64,000 nucleotides of DNA from Aedes albopictus (Eukaryota; Arthropoda; Insecta; Diptera; Culicidae), in contig NC_085137.1 of NCBI RefSeq assembly GCF_035046485.1, positions 382,168,706 to 382,232,705 on the forward strand, given 5' to 3'. Under the pieces are notes generated by a model. It saw only the letters and a list, made by a program, of their open reading frames with translations. It was not told where the DNA came from and did not search any database. Numbering within the stretch: the stretch's first letter is position 1; each line of letters starts with the position of its first letter. Below are positions 44,938-54,294 of the stretch, piece by piece. The position numbers and the translations under genes were made by a program.

Positions 44938-45369
44938 TTGTTTGAATTAGTTATAAGTGGGAATGTTTGGTTTGTGTGGCTTACACAACGATCTAATGTA
45001 AACAGATTAGAAAAACTGACCAATAACAACAATACCAACACAGAAATAGCCAAAACATCTCTGATAGAAACGACAACAGCGCTAATACAGCATTGTGTAG
45101 AGACAGACCACAGATTCAATCTAGAACAAACACAAATTATAGACCATAGCTACAGACATTCCACACTACCGTTTTTAGAGATGTGTCACATCACAAACAC
45201 AAACCACACAGTCAATAGACGTACAGATATAGACAGACTCAGTGTGACATACGCAGCAGTGTTGCACGACATCAAAAGTAAAGATGAGCGCAACAAAACT
45301 ACTAGAACCAGTATAGAAGAGAGGGATTCAATTTCTCCAATAGGGCATGTTAACCATTCCACAAGTTAA
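44938..45369 (+). CDS. Penelope-like polyprotein, C-terminal endonuclease part
   Basis: The open frame runs 143 codons to a stop at 45369. Only its end is informative: TTTALIQHCVETDHRFN, a block with IDHSYRHSTLPFLEMCHI, and NHTVNRRTDIDRLS. This is the pattern that closes the GIY-YIG endonuclease of Penelope-like elements (ALxxH...DHxFD...R..EM..I......N..TD...L). The reverse transcriptase and the GIY-YIG signature itself are not present. The first 20 residues come from the terminal repeat and are unlikely to be authentic, so no start is proposed. Confidence 0.75.
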   Translation: MFELVISGNVWFVWLTQRSNVNRLEKLTNNNNTNTEIAKTSLIETTTALIQHCVETDHRFNLEQTQIIDHSYRHSTLPFLEMCHITNTNHTVNRRTDIDRLSVTYAAVLHDIKSKDERNKTTRTSIEERDSISPIGHVNHSTS

Positions 45370-45633
45370 GAAAAATTGCGCCAATGCCAGTGTTACAAGT
45401 TGTGCGGTGAAAAAAGTTAAAGATTTTAAAGTGTAAGATTCAATAGTAGATTAATGTGAACTATTTTATAATGGAACACAATTTAAATTTACAGCATGTA
45501 CCAAAATTCAACATACCCGACAGTTAGAGTTAGACAAAACATTAGACAAATAACGACACAAGTATTGTAAGTCACACAAACCAAACCTTCCCACTTATAA
45601 CTAATTCAAACAAATAATAAATCTAAATTTTAG

Positions 45634-45702
45634 TACCCCCTGAGGAAGACGCCTACCAAGCGTCGAAACGTTGGGATAACAACGAACGTCGTTAGCTTAT
45701 TA
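45634..45702 (+). ncRNA. Hammerhead ribozyme-like motif in the Penelope terminal repeat
   Basis: CTGAGGA (45640-45646) fits the CUGANGA core. GACGC/GCGTC forms stem II (45648-45652 with 45660-45664). GAAA follows at once (45665-45668). CGTT pairs with AACG (45669-45672 with 45685-45688), and TC comes next as the cleavage dinucleotide (45689-45690). Type I hammerheads are known in Penelope-like terminal repeats. Stem I is weak here: only the first pair is good. The inverted copy near 44840-44925 has CTGCGGA, a broken core. Confidence 0.55.
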
Positions 45703-45959
45703 AAGACTGCGTAGCCGGAAAAACTCTATATGTGTTAAAATACTGAAAACTTACATGCTCACTAGCGCAGCCTATATATGAAATTCCGAATTAAACAGTC
45801 CAGCATCTGTAAGTCCTTAGCCAACCCAACAACTTTGCTGAAGACACCGATCTTCTAATAAGTCAGGATCATAAGATACAGAAGATCAAATTTGAGGTCC
45901 AAATGGACCCCAGGTTTCCGAAATGGACCATCATTTAAGGTTTCCTGTAGGGGGTTAAT

Positions 45960-46264
45960 AAAATAATAAAAATTTAAAATTATAGATTGGACTGGACACA
46001 GTTATTTCAAAATGATCGTGAAACTGTGATTTGACTGGATGATCTATTGCAACAAATAGGGAATTATTAAAATAATTTTATTAATAGTCTTTAGAGTTGC
46101 AATTTGATATATTAATAAACGGCCACAATGTTACACTGCCGTAATTCTGCAGTTACGTAAGCGACATTGACAATTAAGGCACATTTTTGGTTATTGTGCA
46201 TCAAATGCCTGGTCGTTCTCTAAGTGTTCTTGCATAAATGTTAGATTTCGACTAGATATAGCAA
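45960..46264. other. AT-rich unique spacer
   Basis: No gene or repeat recognised. Confidence 0.4.
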
Positions 46265-46588
46265 ACGAAGTTCGTTCACTCGGAAATCCTTAGATTTCAC
46301 AAGGATTTTGTTTAGCCGACTGACTTCACTCAAACTGGAAACGTTTGTACAAAGGTTTTTCAGCCCGATCGTTCAGCAGACTGGAGAGCTTTCCTGTAGT
46401 CCTTGCGAGCCAACCTAAAAGCCTCCGATCAGAGTTCCACCAAAGAGTTCCTAATGTGATCTTCACAGACCGTAGAGGGCATGCTTCTTCAAAAGCTTCC
46501 ATGATGAAGGTCGTTGTAGTATCAATGGCATCATCTAAATCACTTGAAGTGTCAATGGATGGTAAGTATCCATGAAATTTGGCCGCAA

Positions 46589-47230
46589 CTAGAGCAAAGC
46601 GTTATGTCTAACACTTCCACTAGAGCAAAGCGTTATGTCTAACACTTCCTCTCTAGCAGATACCGTAAAGGTTGGGCGGTTGCCTATGTTAAGAAATGCA
46701 AGATCTGTACTACTTAAGTACTCCATCAAACTGGAGCCTCTCAAGTTAATGTCTGAGCTGCCCCAGATAATATGGTGAGCATTAGCATCACTGCCAACAA
46801 TTGGCGGAAGGCCTTTTGAAGTACAGTATGCGATGACATGTTTGAAAGCATCCGTAGGGGATGGTTCATCATGCGGTAAATACACAGAACAATAGACGTA
46901 TTTCCTGTTGAGGTTTCCAACAGATACATCAATTGTGATAGCACATACATCTCTGGTGGTTAGTTCAGAGATGAGTGTAGCAACTATTGCGTTGTTGACA
47001 AGCACACAGGCTCGATGCATCACACGCGAGTTTGCCATTTCATGTTTACTGAAAGTAGCAAACACCGGGTTCACAAGGTTTCCTAGATAGAAATTTCCCT
47101 TACGGAAGTAAGGTTCTTGGAACAAGGCCACTTGGGCTGAACCATTTTGCATAAGTCTGCAAAGATTGATTGTTGCTGTTCTTTTATGCCGAAGATTGAT
47201 CTGAGCTATCCTAACCGTAGCCACTACCAA
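46589..47230 (-). CDS. LOA-like LINE AP endonuclease domain
   Basis: This open frame of 213 codons reads as an apurinic endonuclease domain. IAQINLRHKRTA near the N-terminus carries the catalytic-site asparagine. LFQEPYF gives the catalytic glutamate at about residue 38. GSDANAHHIIWGSSDINLRG supplies the D-N pair at about residue 147. NRPTFTVSAREEVLDITLCS comes near the end. The spacing fits LOA and jockey-type elements (W/GSSD..N.RG followed by EVLD.T). The domain nicks target DNA to prime reverse transcription. It ends at a stop inside the duplicated 31-base segment, so the polymerase is not joined to it. I chose the first methionine, which lies at GTAGTGGCTACGG as in the 10.4-kb copy; whether a longer ORF2 start exists upstream is unclear. 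Confidence 0.75.
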   Translation of the reverse strand: MVVATVRIAQINLRHKRTATINLCRLMQNGSAQVALFQEPYFRKGNFYLGNLVNPVFATFSKHEMANSRVMHRACVLVNNAIVATLISELTTRDVCAITIDVSVGNLNRKYVYCSVYLPHDEPSPTDAFKHVIAYCTSKGLPPIVGSDANAHHIIWGSSDINLRGSSLMEYLSSTDLAFLNIGNRPTFTVSAREEVLDITLCSSGSVRHNALL

Positions 47231-47698
47231 AACTAGGCAAGATTAAACTCTTCGCAACAACAGCATAACAAAGAACAGGAGCAACAAAACTAGATCGGTA
47301 TCGATTGGAAAACGCCAAATGCGAGGATACACAGAATACACTGTGTGAATCGCATAATGCGAAACCATATAGGTGAAAATTTAAACTAATTAACAACATC
47401 TTCATACTCACGCCCTTATTTAGCCTCAAGTGAGACTAAAGAAGGGCAGCCGATTGTCTCGGAGAAACACAAGGTCAACTGCACCATTGCTCCGGTTAGC
47501 GCAGTAAGAGCAACATACTGTGGAGGGTGCCCTGGTACTCCACAGGCTTCGTTTGCGGTTAGGTTTTTATTAGACCCCCCCTAGCTATTCATTCCTAGGC
47601 ACGGTAAGCATAAAGCCGCATTACACCATGAATTAGGAGTGACCTGCTGGTGGACTCTTACCACCGGAACAGGCGATCCGTAGTGTTATTCTTAGCCA

Positions 47699-47989
47699 GG
47701 GATGGGAACACTCACTTACAAAGAGTTACACTCACTTGCTGGTTTCTCAGCTCAGAAGCGTGCAATCAAGAAACGATCTATGAACGACTTTTTCTTTGTG
47801 GTTTTGTCTAAAAGTTTGCCGAACAGAGTAGGGGTCGCACACGCATACCAAAGTCGTGACAGAGCTGTAAAAGTGACTCTCCACGAGGTGAGTGTAATTT
47901 ACACTCACCTCGTGGAGAGTTGCCTTCACAGCTTCCTCACGACTTTGTTATGCGTGTGCGACCCTTACCCTTACCCTCTATTCGGCAAA
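47699..47989. mobile_element. Palindromic MITE inside the LOA-like LINE
   Basis: The centre is GTGAGTGTAATTTACACTCAC at about 47887-47907, and the arms extend to GCCGAA at 47818 and 47980-47986. CCA flanks both sides (47696-47698 and 47990-47992), and the LINE copy at 10.5 kb shows the uninterrupted text AGCCAATTGAG-like. The left end has about 113 further bases (GATGGGAACACTCACTTAC) that the right end lacks, so the right terminus was deleted. Confidence 0.7.
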
Positions 47990-48129
47990 CCAATTGAAAC
48001 AAGCGCTACCGACACTACACAGCTATCTAGGCTGATCGTGGAAAGAAGTTAATATTGATGATCAACTTCATACGGGCTCGAACAGCCAGCAACTCTGAGT
48101 TCAACAGGTTTCAAAAAATTCGTTAGTTC

Positions 48130-48515
48130 CCCTATGCACAGATCGAAAAAAGAGTGTAAAATTCTGTGACATATGATTCACATAATTGGAGCGTGGGATA
48201 TCATAGAAGTTTACATGACATATCATGTAAAGTTCATGAAATATCATGTAAACTTCCATTATATGTCATGTAATTCAGCATGACTCTGAGAGTTTACATG
48301 ACATATAACACAAATTTACATGATATATCATGTAAACCATCATAACACTAAGTTTACATGGCTAAAATGAAGTTTACATGACGTGTTAATCTCATTATTT
48401 TTATCTGTGTGTATAAAAATCCTTTCACAAACCTTATATCAACTTATATGTTACTTCTCACAACACTTGTCATAATTTTGTTATAATACTTTTATGTGCT
48501 TCTGGTCGGCTGACC
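48130..48515. repeat. Cluster of TTTACATGAYATATCATGTAAA palindromes
   Basis: Between 48205 and 48395 the words TTTACATGA and TCATGTAAA alternate at least eight times. To the right, GTCATAATTTTGTTATAA and TATGTGCTTCTGGTCGG match, in inverse, the start of the repeat at 31437, so this is another member of that MITE family with an expanded middle. Confidence 0.6.
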
Positions 48516-48529
48516 TCTGGCTCTCATTT

Positions 48530-48972
48530 CTATTCTACTTAAACAAAAGTAATTAGCGTTAGTTTTTGTTTCGTTTCTCAATTTCATGTTATGCTGGATG
48601 TTGAGAGTAAACCTTATCCATTTTTTTTTAGAGTAGAACTTTGAATAACAAATCTGAGTAAATAATCAAAGTACATCGCTGGAATCATCATCTCCCATAT
48701 AAGCCTTTCATCCAACCGCACTAGGAGTGGAATTAACTCTGATACGTATCACCCACCCCACGAAGGAGAGAGCCTATGCCTATTCATCACTTTGATAATT
48801 TGAAAGCACGCAGCCGAAAGCATGTTTAGCTTGCTTGTGGCGCGATTAAATGAAGTGATCAATTTGTTTCCGGGCGGTTCTGTCGATTCATCGCGCGATT
48901 TTCACGAGCATTATTAGCACCGTCATTACCAAGGGTGTACACTGTGTACTACAGACTGAGACTGTACAGAAG
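48530..48972. other. Unique spacer
   Basis: No gene recognised; somewhat GC-rich at 48700-48960. Confidence 0.35.
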
Positions 48973-48974
48973 TA

Positions 48975-49569
48975 GGGTAAAAGGGTATAATGCGCCCCAC
49001 CGGGGCGAAACGCCCCCCTTCATTTTCTAGCGATTCAAGCGCTTTTTGCATGCTTGATCAATTAGAAATCTTAAATATTGATGAATAATTGCTATCAAGC
49101 TGGTCCGTTAGTTGATTGGTACAGAAAAGCAATAAAAATATCAAAAAGTCTGAAATCGAGGCTTTTGGCGTAATATTTTACTTGTTGTAAACTGACTTCA
49201 TTGTAATCGAAGCTAGTTCTGTTCGCTTGTGTTATTTTGCAACTTTTATGCAGTTAAACACTTGTTAAAAGACCCTCCTAGGATAAGCACGTGGTGGAAT
49301 TATCCCCTGGGACGGTTTTATCATAGGACTGGACGTTTTTTCTTTTGATGGGGCGTATTGCCCGGTTTGTTTTGAAAAGGTAAATTTTGGAACGTTTTTG
49401 TAAAACGTTTCAAAGCTTCTACAGCCGTCCCTCCAAAGTCAAAGTTCGCATGCAACACTTCACTGACTTTAGGAACAACGATTTGCAGTGGACAATAGAT
49501 AGAAAAAGGCGCTAGTTTTAGATATATTGTCGTTTCCGCTTAAGGGGGGCATATTATACCTATTTACGC
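48975..49569. mobile_element. 595-bp TA-flanked element with GGGTATAATGCGCCCC ends
   Basis: The left end GGGTAAAAGGGTATAATGCG and the inverse right end GCGTAAATAGGTATAATATG are flanked by TA (48973-48974 and 49570-49571). The arms are short (about 30 bases) and there is no transposase. Confidence 0.65.
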
Positions 49570-49571
49570 TA

Positions 49572-51117
49572 ATCGATTTCCCTCTCTAATAGAATTTACT
49601 TTCTGCGCTGCAAAAAAACACTTCATAACGCGCTGCTCACACCCTCCCTGCCGAGAGACCCAGCTCAGTACCGCCGGCATTTACTTTCAAATCCATGATT
49701 CATCGATTCATCATTATTTACTCGTCGAATCTGAATCTGAATCTGATGTAGATACGTACGATGGTTGTGTTTATGACTGTGTACTCCCGCGAGTTTCGGT
49801 GCGTCAGCGATAATGGGCATTGATGACACCAGCAGCTTTGAGATTATGCTTTGTGCAATGCGGGATTTTTGTGCGCTGTTGATTCGATTGCACAGAATAC
49901 CAAAAAAAACGAAGAAGTCGCGAAAAAATCAATACACCCCTCGCGCGAGCAAGTGCCTGGTGATAAAATGCCATTCATTCCTCCGATGGGAATGTGAACT
50001 TGGGTGGAAGGAGGGAGGACACGGTAACGAAGAGGCCACACAGAAAGTGAGAAAGTGACAGGATGAGTGAATCGTAAATCACTGCTATTGCTGCTGCTGG
50101 AATTCGTATCAGTCAGCGTTCTTTTCTGGAGCAATGTTCTCGTGTCTACGGTTCGTTCGTTGTAGAATGGGTCTTATCAAGACACCGGGCATAGTGGTAT
50201 GTGCCATGCGCCTATCCTATACGGGCTCCTGTGACTACTTAAACGAGCTGACATAATGTACATGCGGGCTCCCGGGTGGAATTCGTTCCTAATAATTACA
50301 CGCTGGTGAATGAGCACTCAACTGAAAAGCGCCTTTTTTTTCGTATGGGGATCTATTCTGTTGAGTGGAATGACATTAGGACGAATGCGTTTAGTATGAA
50401 TTCTGTAATAAAGGAGCCTCACATTTTTATTTGACTAATTCAAAATCAATCATGAATACACATGCCCACATATTTAACTTTTTCTGTATTACACATATTT
50501 TTAAGTAATTTTGGACGGCAGATAGTTTTCTAGCCCTTTATCAGCTATACCAGTTGGCTGGAATGTCTGTAAAGACGAAGCAAATCAAACTTTGAAGACA
50601 CAGCCATTCATTGAAAGAATCCTGGAAAATGATAGAATCGACTAATTATACCACTTTTCTTGTCATTATTAATGTTTGCAGTACATTGGAAATGCGTTAC
50701 AAGCATTAAAGCGGCCAGGCCTACTGTGCAGCGTTATTGTTTTTACAATAAAGCCATTAAGTGGGGACATCTCGTACCAACCACTCAGCTTTTGAGAAAG
50801 CAAAATAAGTGAAAATTGGTCCTTCGCTTCCTGGGATGGAACACAGGTATTTGGTCCGTGTCCTGGCCCTAATGCCTAGGCTTAAGCGCCTTTACTCGCT
50901 CTCTGAAATGAAATAAACTGGGTACAAGGGAAAGTTGGGTAACTAAAAATTAGTTTTCTAAGTTTATGAATGAAAGGAAAATATAGTTTGAAACGGGCTC
51001 ACCGATTTATCTGGAAATTGCTGTTCCTCGGCGTTGTAAGGAGAACGTCATTACAGCGCAGTCAGGCTTGCTGATAAATTGCAAGATTAATTCGCGAAAA
51101 AACTACCACTTGTTTTG
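49572..51117. other. Unique sequence without a recognisable gene
   Basis: Composition is uneven, with GC-rich text at 49620-50300. Frames of 81-96 codons at 49813-50134 lie on both strands and show no domain. Nothing supports a gene. Confidence 0.4.
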
Positions 51118-51300
51118 ATGGGATTCGAACCCACGATTCCGTATCACTAATCCGGCGTTTTAACCAACTAAGGGGCGATTTCTTCACCTTGGCTTAAGCG
51201 TTAAGCCAGGTTTAACTGTATGGGTAAGCCTGGCTTACCGGTTAAGCCGAGGTGAAGAAATTGGCCCTAAGCCACAGAACAAGTTATGATTCTACGGTAT
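51118..51300 (-). repeat. tRNA-derived repeat, third copy, interrupted
   Basis: Minus-strand copy of the tRNA-like core seen at 18648 and 18788: GGGATTCGAACCCACGA at the left (a perfect B box on the minus strand, GGTTCGAATCC-type) and AAGCCACAGAACAAGTTA at the right. It is split at CCAACTAA by a 96-bp MITE. The 18.7-kb copy shows the unbroken text ACCAACTAAGCCACAG. Without the insertion the core is close to a tRNA D-arm and T-arm, but the acceptor stem is poor. Confidence 0.75.
51172..51267. mobile_element. 96-bp MITE, TAA duplication, Harbinger-like
   Basis: Ends GGGGCGATTTCTTCACCTTGG and inverse ...GGTGAAGAAATTGGCCC, TAA at 51169-51171 and 51268-51270. The inside is a hairpin of GCTTAAGC, AAGCCAGG and CCTGGCTT. 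The insertion point is proven by comparison with the unbroken paralogue at 18700. Confidence 0.85.
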
Positions 51301-51850
51301 AGAAAGTCAAACTGGATTAGAAGCACCACACTAACCGAGTCCTGTTGCGGAATGGCAATATGCAATCGAAGCAACATAAGCATTGTAACATAAGCCTAGT
51401 AATATAAGCATAGCAACAGATGTTATTATGTAGTAATAATTTGTTCATTACCCGCATAGAAAAATACAATTTGGTATAGAATCCAAACAGTAAATTCCCA
51501 CTAACGGTTGTGGTTACTTCATCTCAAAGAGTTGATTCTTTGTTGACCAATATGAAATCCAAAGCTCAAGATTGTAAATAACAGTTTGCTTAATACATAT
51601 CAATAAGTAACAATATGTTATGGAGTCCAGGCTATGTTCAATTATATACGAATTTGAGCTGATAGACTGTGAGATCACACCATATCAAATGGTCGATTCC
51701 ATGTTTTACAAGCACACTCATACTTGTACATTTCACTCTATATATATATGTTATAACATTTTTGAAACCTTCTGACAAATTGTTGCGTGCCTTTGTATTC
51801 GTGAGAAAAGTCCCTTTCCAAATGTTACGCGCCTTTCGCTAACTTCATCG
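51301..51850. other. AT-rich spacer with TATATATATA
   Basis: No gene. CTCTATATATATATG at about 51737-51751 lies about 105 bases upstream of the pseudogene's first ATG and could be a TATA-like element, but this is weak. Confidence 0.3.
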
Positions 51851-51856
51851 CCGTGC

Positions 51857-52918
51857 ATGACGTCGTCAAAAAAAAAAATCGAGGCGATCCTCACAACGGC
51901 ATCCGCAAACCGGTGAAATCCCGACGGAAAATCCACCCCATCCGGAGGAAAACAACAAATCGAGTCGTAACATTGAAGGTAAACTTCTATAAATACAATC
52001 CATTAATTTTATCGGCATCTAATCCAATATCTCCCGTTTTGCTGTTTCTTGTAGGTGGCGGATCCAGAAAAAAACGAGAGCGACCGCTGCGGCCGCCGAG
52101 AAGTTCGCATCGACGAGGTCGGCAGGATCAATACAGCGAAAAATCAGTCCTCGGAGCCAGCGACGGAATCCGCAGAAGCCGGAAAACTACAAGGACAGGA
52201 GCTCCGCACTCGGCTGCACTGGGTAGAGACACCAAGAAACAAAAACAACAAATTACTCGGCTCCCAATGTTGACGGAATAACAAAGGTAAGTTTTTTATT
52301 GTGCAAAAAATACTTGAATGTAATTTCCATTTCATTTTTGTTTTGTAGGATGTGGAAACTCAGTATTCGGACTATGGGCCCCTTTACAACGATGACCCGC
52401 GTCCCACCGATGGGGCAGCACAAGCAACCCAACGACACCACCGTCAATCCGGATACAAACAACCAATGGAATCTGGACCAGCTGTCGAATGCCTCCACTG
52501 AATCGACCGTCGAATCGGCTATGCAGGTCAACACCATCGAGGCGGCCGTTCTGGTACGCCCACCGCGGCCACGACCATGACGACGGCTCCCAGCAGCAGC
52601 CCCACTACCATCAGCCCACGATGCTCGAACAGCAATGCCAAGCCACAACCTCTGCGACCCCACGGGGTGGACGCAATCCAGCCCCGACCACCCCTCGCCT
52701 CGAACAAACAACAACCAGCAGCAAACCCACCTGCACCAACGCATTAAGTGGGGACAGATCACCGAGCCATCGCAGGGACCAACCGAATCATCGGACGCCA
52801 GTACAAGTATAAAGTACACGTCCGGATGCAGCGGGTCTCCACGAAGAACGCCGATCCCGAGAATTGCATCTTCCAACGGAAACCATTCAAGTTGAAAACC
52901 CTGCAGCCGGTGAACTGA
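51857..52918 (+). pseudogene. Unrecognised spliced gene, decayed
   Basis: Three blocks look like exons: 51857-51978, 52055-52286 and 52349-52918. The two gaps are short introns with good ends: 51979-52054 (GTAAAC...TTTCTTGTAG) and 52287-52348 (GTAAGT...TTTTGTTTTGTAG). In the last exon a single frame runs 190 codons (DVETQYSDYGPLYNDD at its start, VHVRMQRVSTKNADPE near its end) to the stop at 52916. It is broken by TGA at 52499 and TAA at 52745. Exons 1 and 2 need frame changes, one possibly at the 11-A run near 51870. The encoded text is basic (Arg, Ser, Lys) at first, then Pro/Thr/Gln-rich. No domain is recognised. It could be a host gene relic or a transposon gene. Confidence 0.45.
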
Positions 52919-53885
52919 ACCACGCCACGTCCGCCCGTGAAGAAAGTCCGTAAACCAACTGGCACAAAGTGCGCAGCAGATAAGCAATAATTGAGAAATG
53001 AATAACTTGTTTGCAAAAAGTGTTACATATGTTTAATGTTTAAATTATACAAATTTTATATTAATTACACAACTCAGATAAAAAGTTCATGCTTTTTTGT
53101 TATCAAGGCAATTAAGCTGTAATGCATGATTATACTGCGTATACAAAGCAAGCATTTACATAAGCACCAACAATTTTTTAAGATGATTCAAAATAGAAAA
53201 GCAAAATAGTTTCACATTCAAATTATAAATCTAAAACTCAACTTTATTACCTGATTAAGAGTAATGCATGCTATGTGTACACAGAATATATGCATGCATT
53301 ACAGGTTGAGCTGCATGGTTATCTTCAAGGTAAAAATACACGAACAATACAGTGTGCTGTTGATTTAAGCATACAGCACTATAAATGAACATTTTCATTT
53401 GATGTTAAAATTTTCTGCCACATATATAGTTTAACAATTTTACAACAATATATCTTGCAATTATCGTTGCAAAAAATGAACAATATAATAACAACTTGGC
53501 TTATCATATTGCGAAAATTTTGTTCGAGAAAATCGTCGATTTTTTATTGTAACCTAACTTAACAGCCTATTCGTCATATTGTGGAATAGCCCATTACAAT
53601 TTATCATGTGGTATACTACAATATAATAACACTACGATTTGAAGTGATGGTGGGTATTATGTCATATTGTTGGGGAATAGTGGCTAGTGGTTGTGGACAA
53701 CATGTGGGACAGTACGCATTTTGTTCACAACTATGCGGGTAGTTTTTCAACCCCCATTACGTACAGACGTGTATTATTCCAAGAGGTTATTGGTCCAGTA
53801 AAGTCAAAAACGGTGCAAAACGGTGAGTCGATAAGGAGAGCGTCCAATATAGCTGTGGTCCTCACAAGTTCCTACCTCATGCTTC
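52919..53885. other. AT-rich sequence downstream of the pseudogene
   Basis: No gene, no recognised transposon. Long AT stretches and palindromic words such as ATGCATGCAT (53290-53299). Confidence 0.4.
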
Positions 53886-54294
53886 CACGGGTCAAGCGAT
53901 GACAAAGACCGCCAGCTAAGAGTTGTGTGCTTAGCTGGTAGTGCAGCCTGGGCACTGTTGTCCTTCTGACTTCAGCTAGATTGAGGAGGTACGATCCGAG
54001 TGTCTGTTCACCAAGGAGGTGCGGCTCAAACAGCGTCTGTTCTGGCATCCAGCGGCTGAGTAAGAAACGCTGCACCACGCCCAGCTAGATCCAAGGTGGT
54101 AGCCCCATCAGCGTGGTCGTCCCAGTGTTGGTTGGAACGTTAAACAGAACTGGCACGATGGCCCTCCGGCGAGACAGGAGTGTTGGCGTAGGCCCAATAA
54201 GCCACCCGTAAAAATCCCCATTGCGAATAACATAGGAGAAAATACGACTCGATACAATCGGCAAAGACCCACGCGACGAAATAAGGACTACGAT

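Larger units (their letters stand above)
44794..45727 (+). mobile_element. Penelope-like element with inverted terminal repeats
   Basis: ATATGTGTTAAAA is directly repeated at 44781-44793 and 45728-45740, a 13-bp target duplication. Inside, arms of about 159 bases (44824-44982 and 45569-45727) are inverted copies starting AGAGTTTTTCCGGCTACG. Between them lies only the C-terminal part of the protein, so the copy is strongly 5' truncated. Inverted terminal repeats and variable target duplications are known for Penelope-like elements. An extra 30 bases between the duplication and the left arm (44794-44823) are unexplained. Confidence 0.75.
33780..45960. mobile_element. Large composite repeat bounded by AACCC...GGGTT inverted ends
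   Basis: The left edge (AACCCTCTAATGGAC, then CTGGGGTCCTTTTGGACC near 33893) and the right edge (GTCCAAATGGACCCCAG, ending GGGGGTTAATAA near 45960) are loosely inverted copies. Next to both edges lie units of about 150 bp with the motif ACTAGGTGGCGCTAGTGAGC. I interpret this as one repeat family opened by the insertion at 34067-41979 and by the Penelope-like element at 44794-45727. With those removed about 3.3 kb remain. Confidence 0.5.
46265..48100 (-). mobile_element. LOA-like LINE, 5' part only
   Basis: The 5' region (47400-48100) matches the start of the LINE at 10403 in inverse orientation, including the text around CCGTAGTGTTATTCTTAG and GACACTACACAGCTATC. The endonuclease follows (46589-47230). 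Then, after a 31-base tandem duplication at 46588-46649 that breaks the frame, comes the linker before the reverse transcriptase (DLDDAIDTTTTFIMEAFEEA, near 46550). Similarity stops near 46265, well before the polymerase. LINEs usually lose their 5' end; this copy lost its 3' end, which implies a later deletion or rearrangement. A MITE sits at 47699-47989. Confidence 0.75.
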
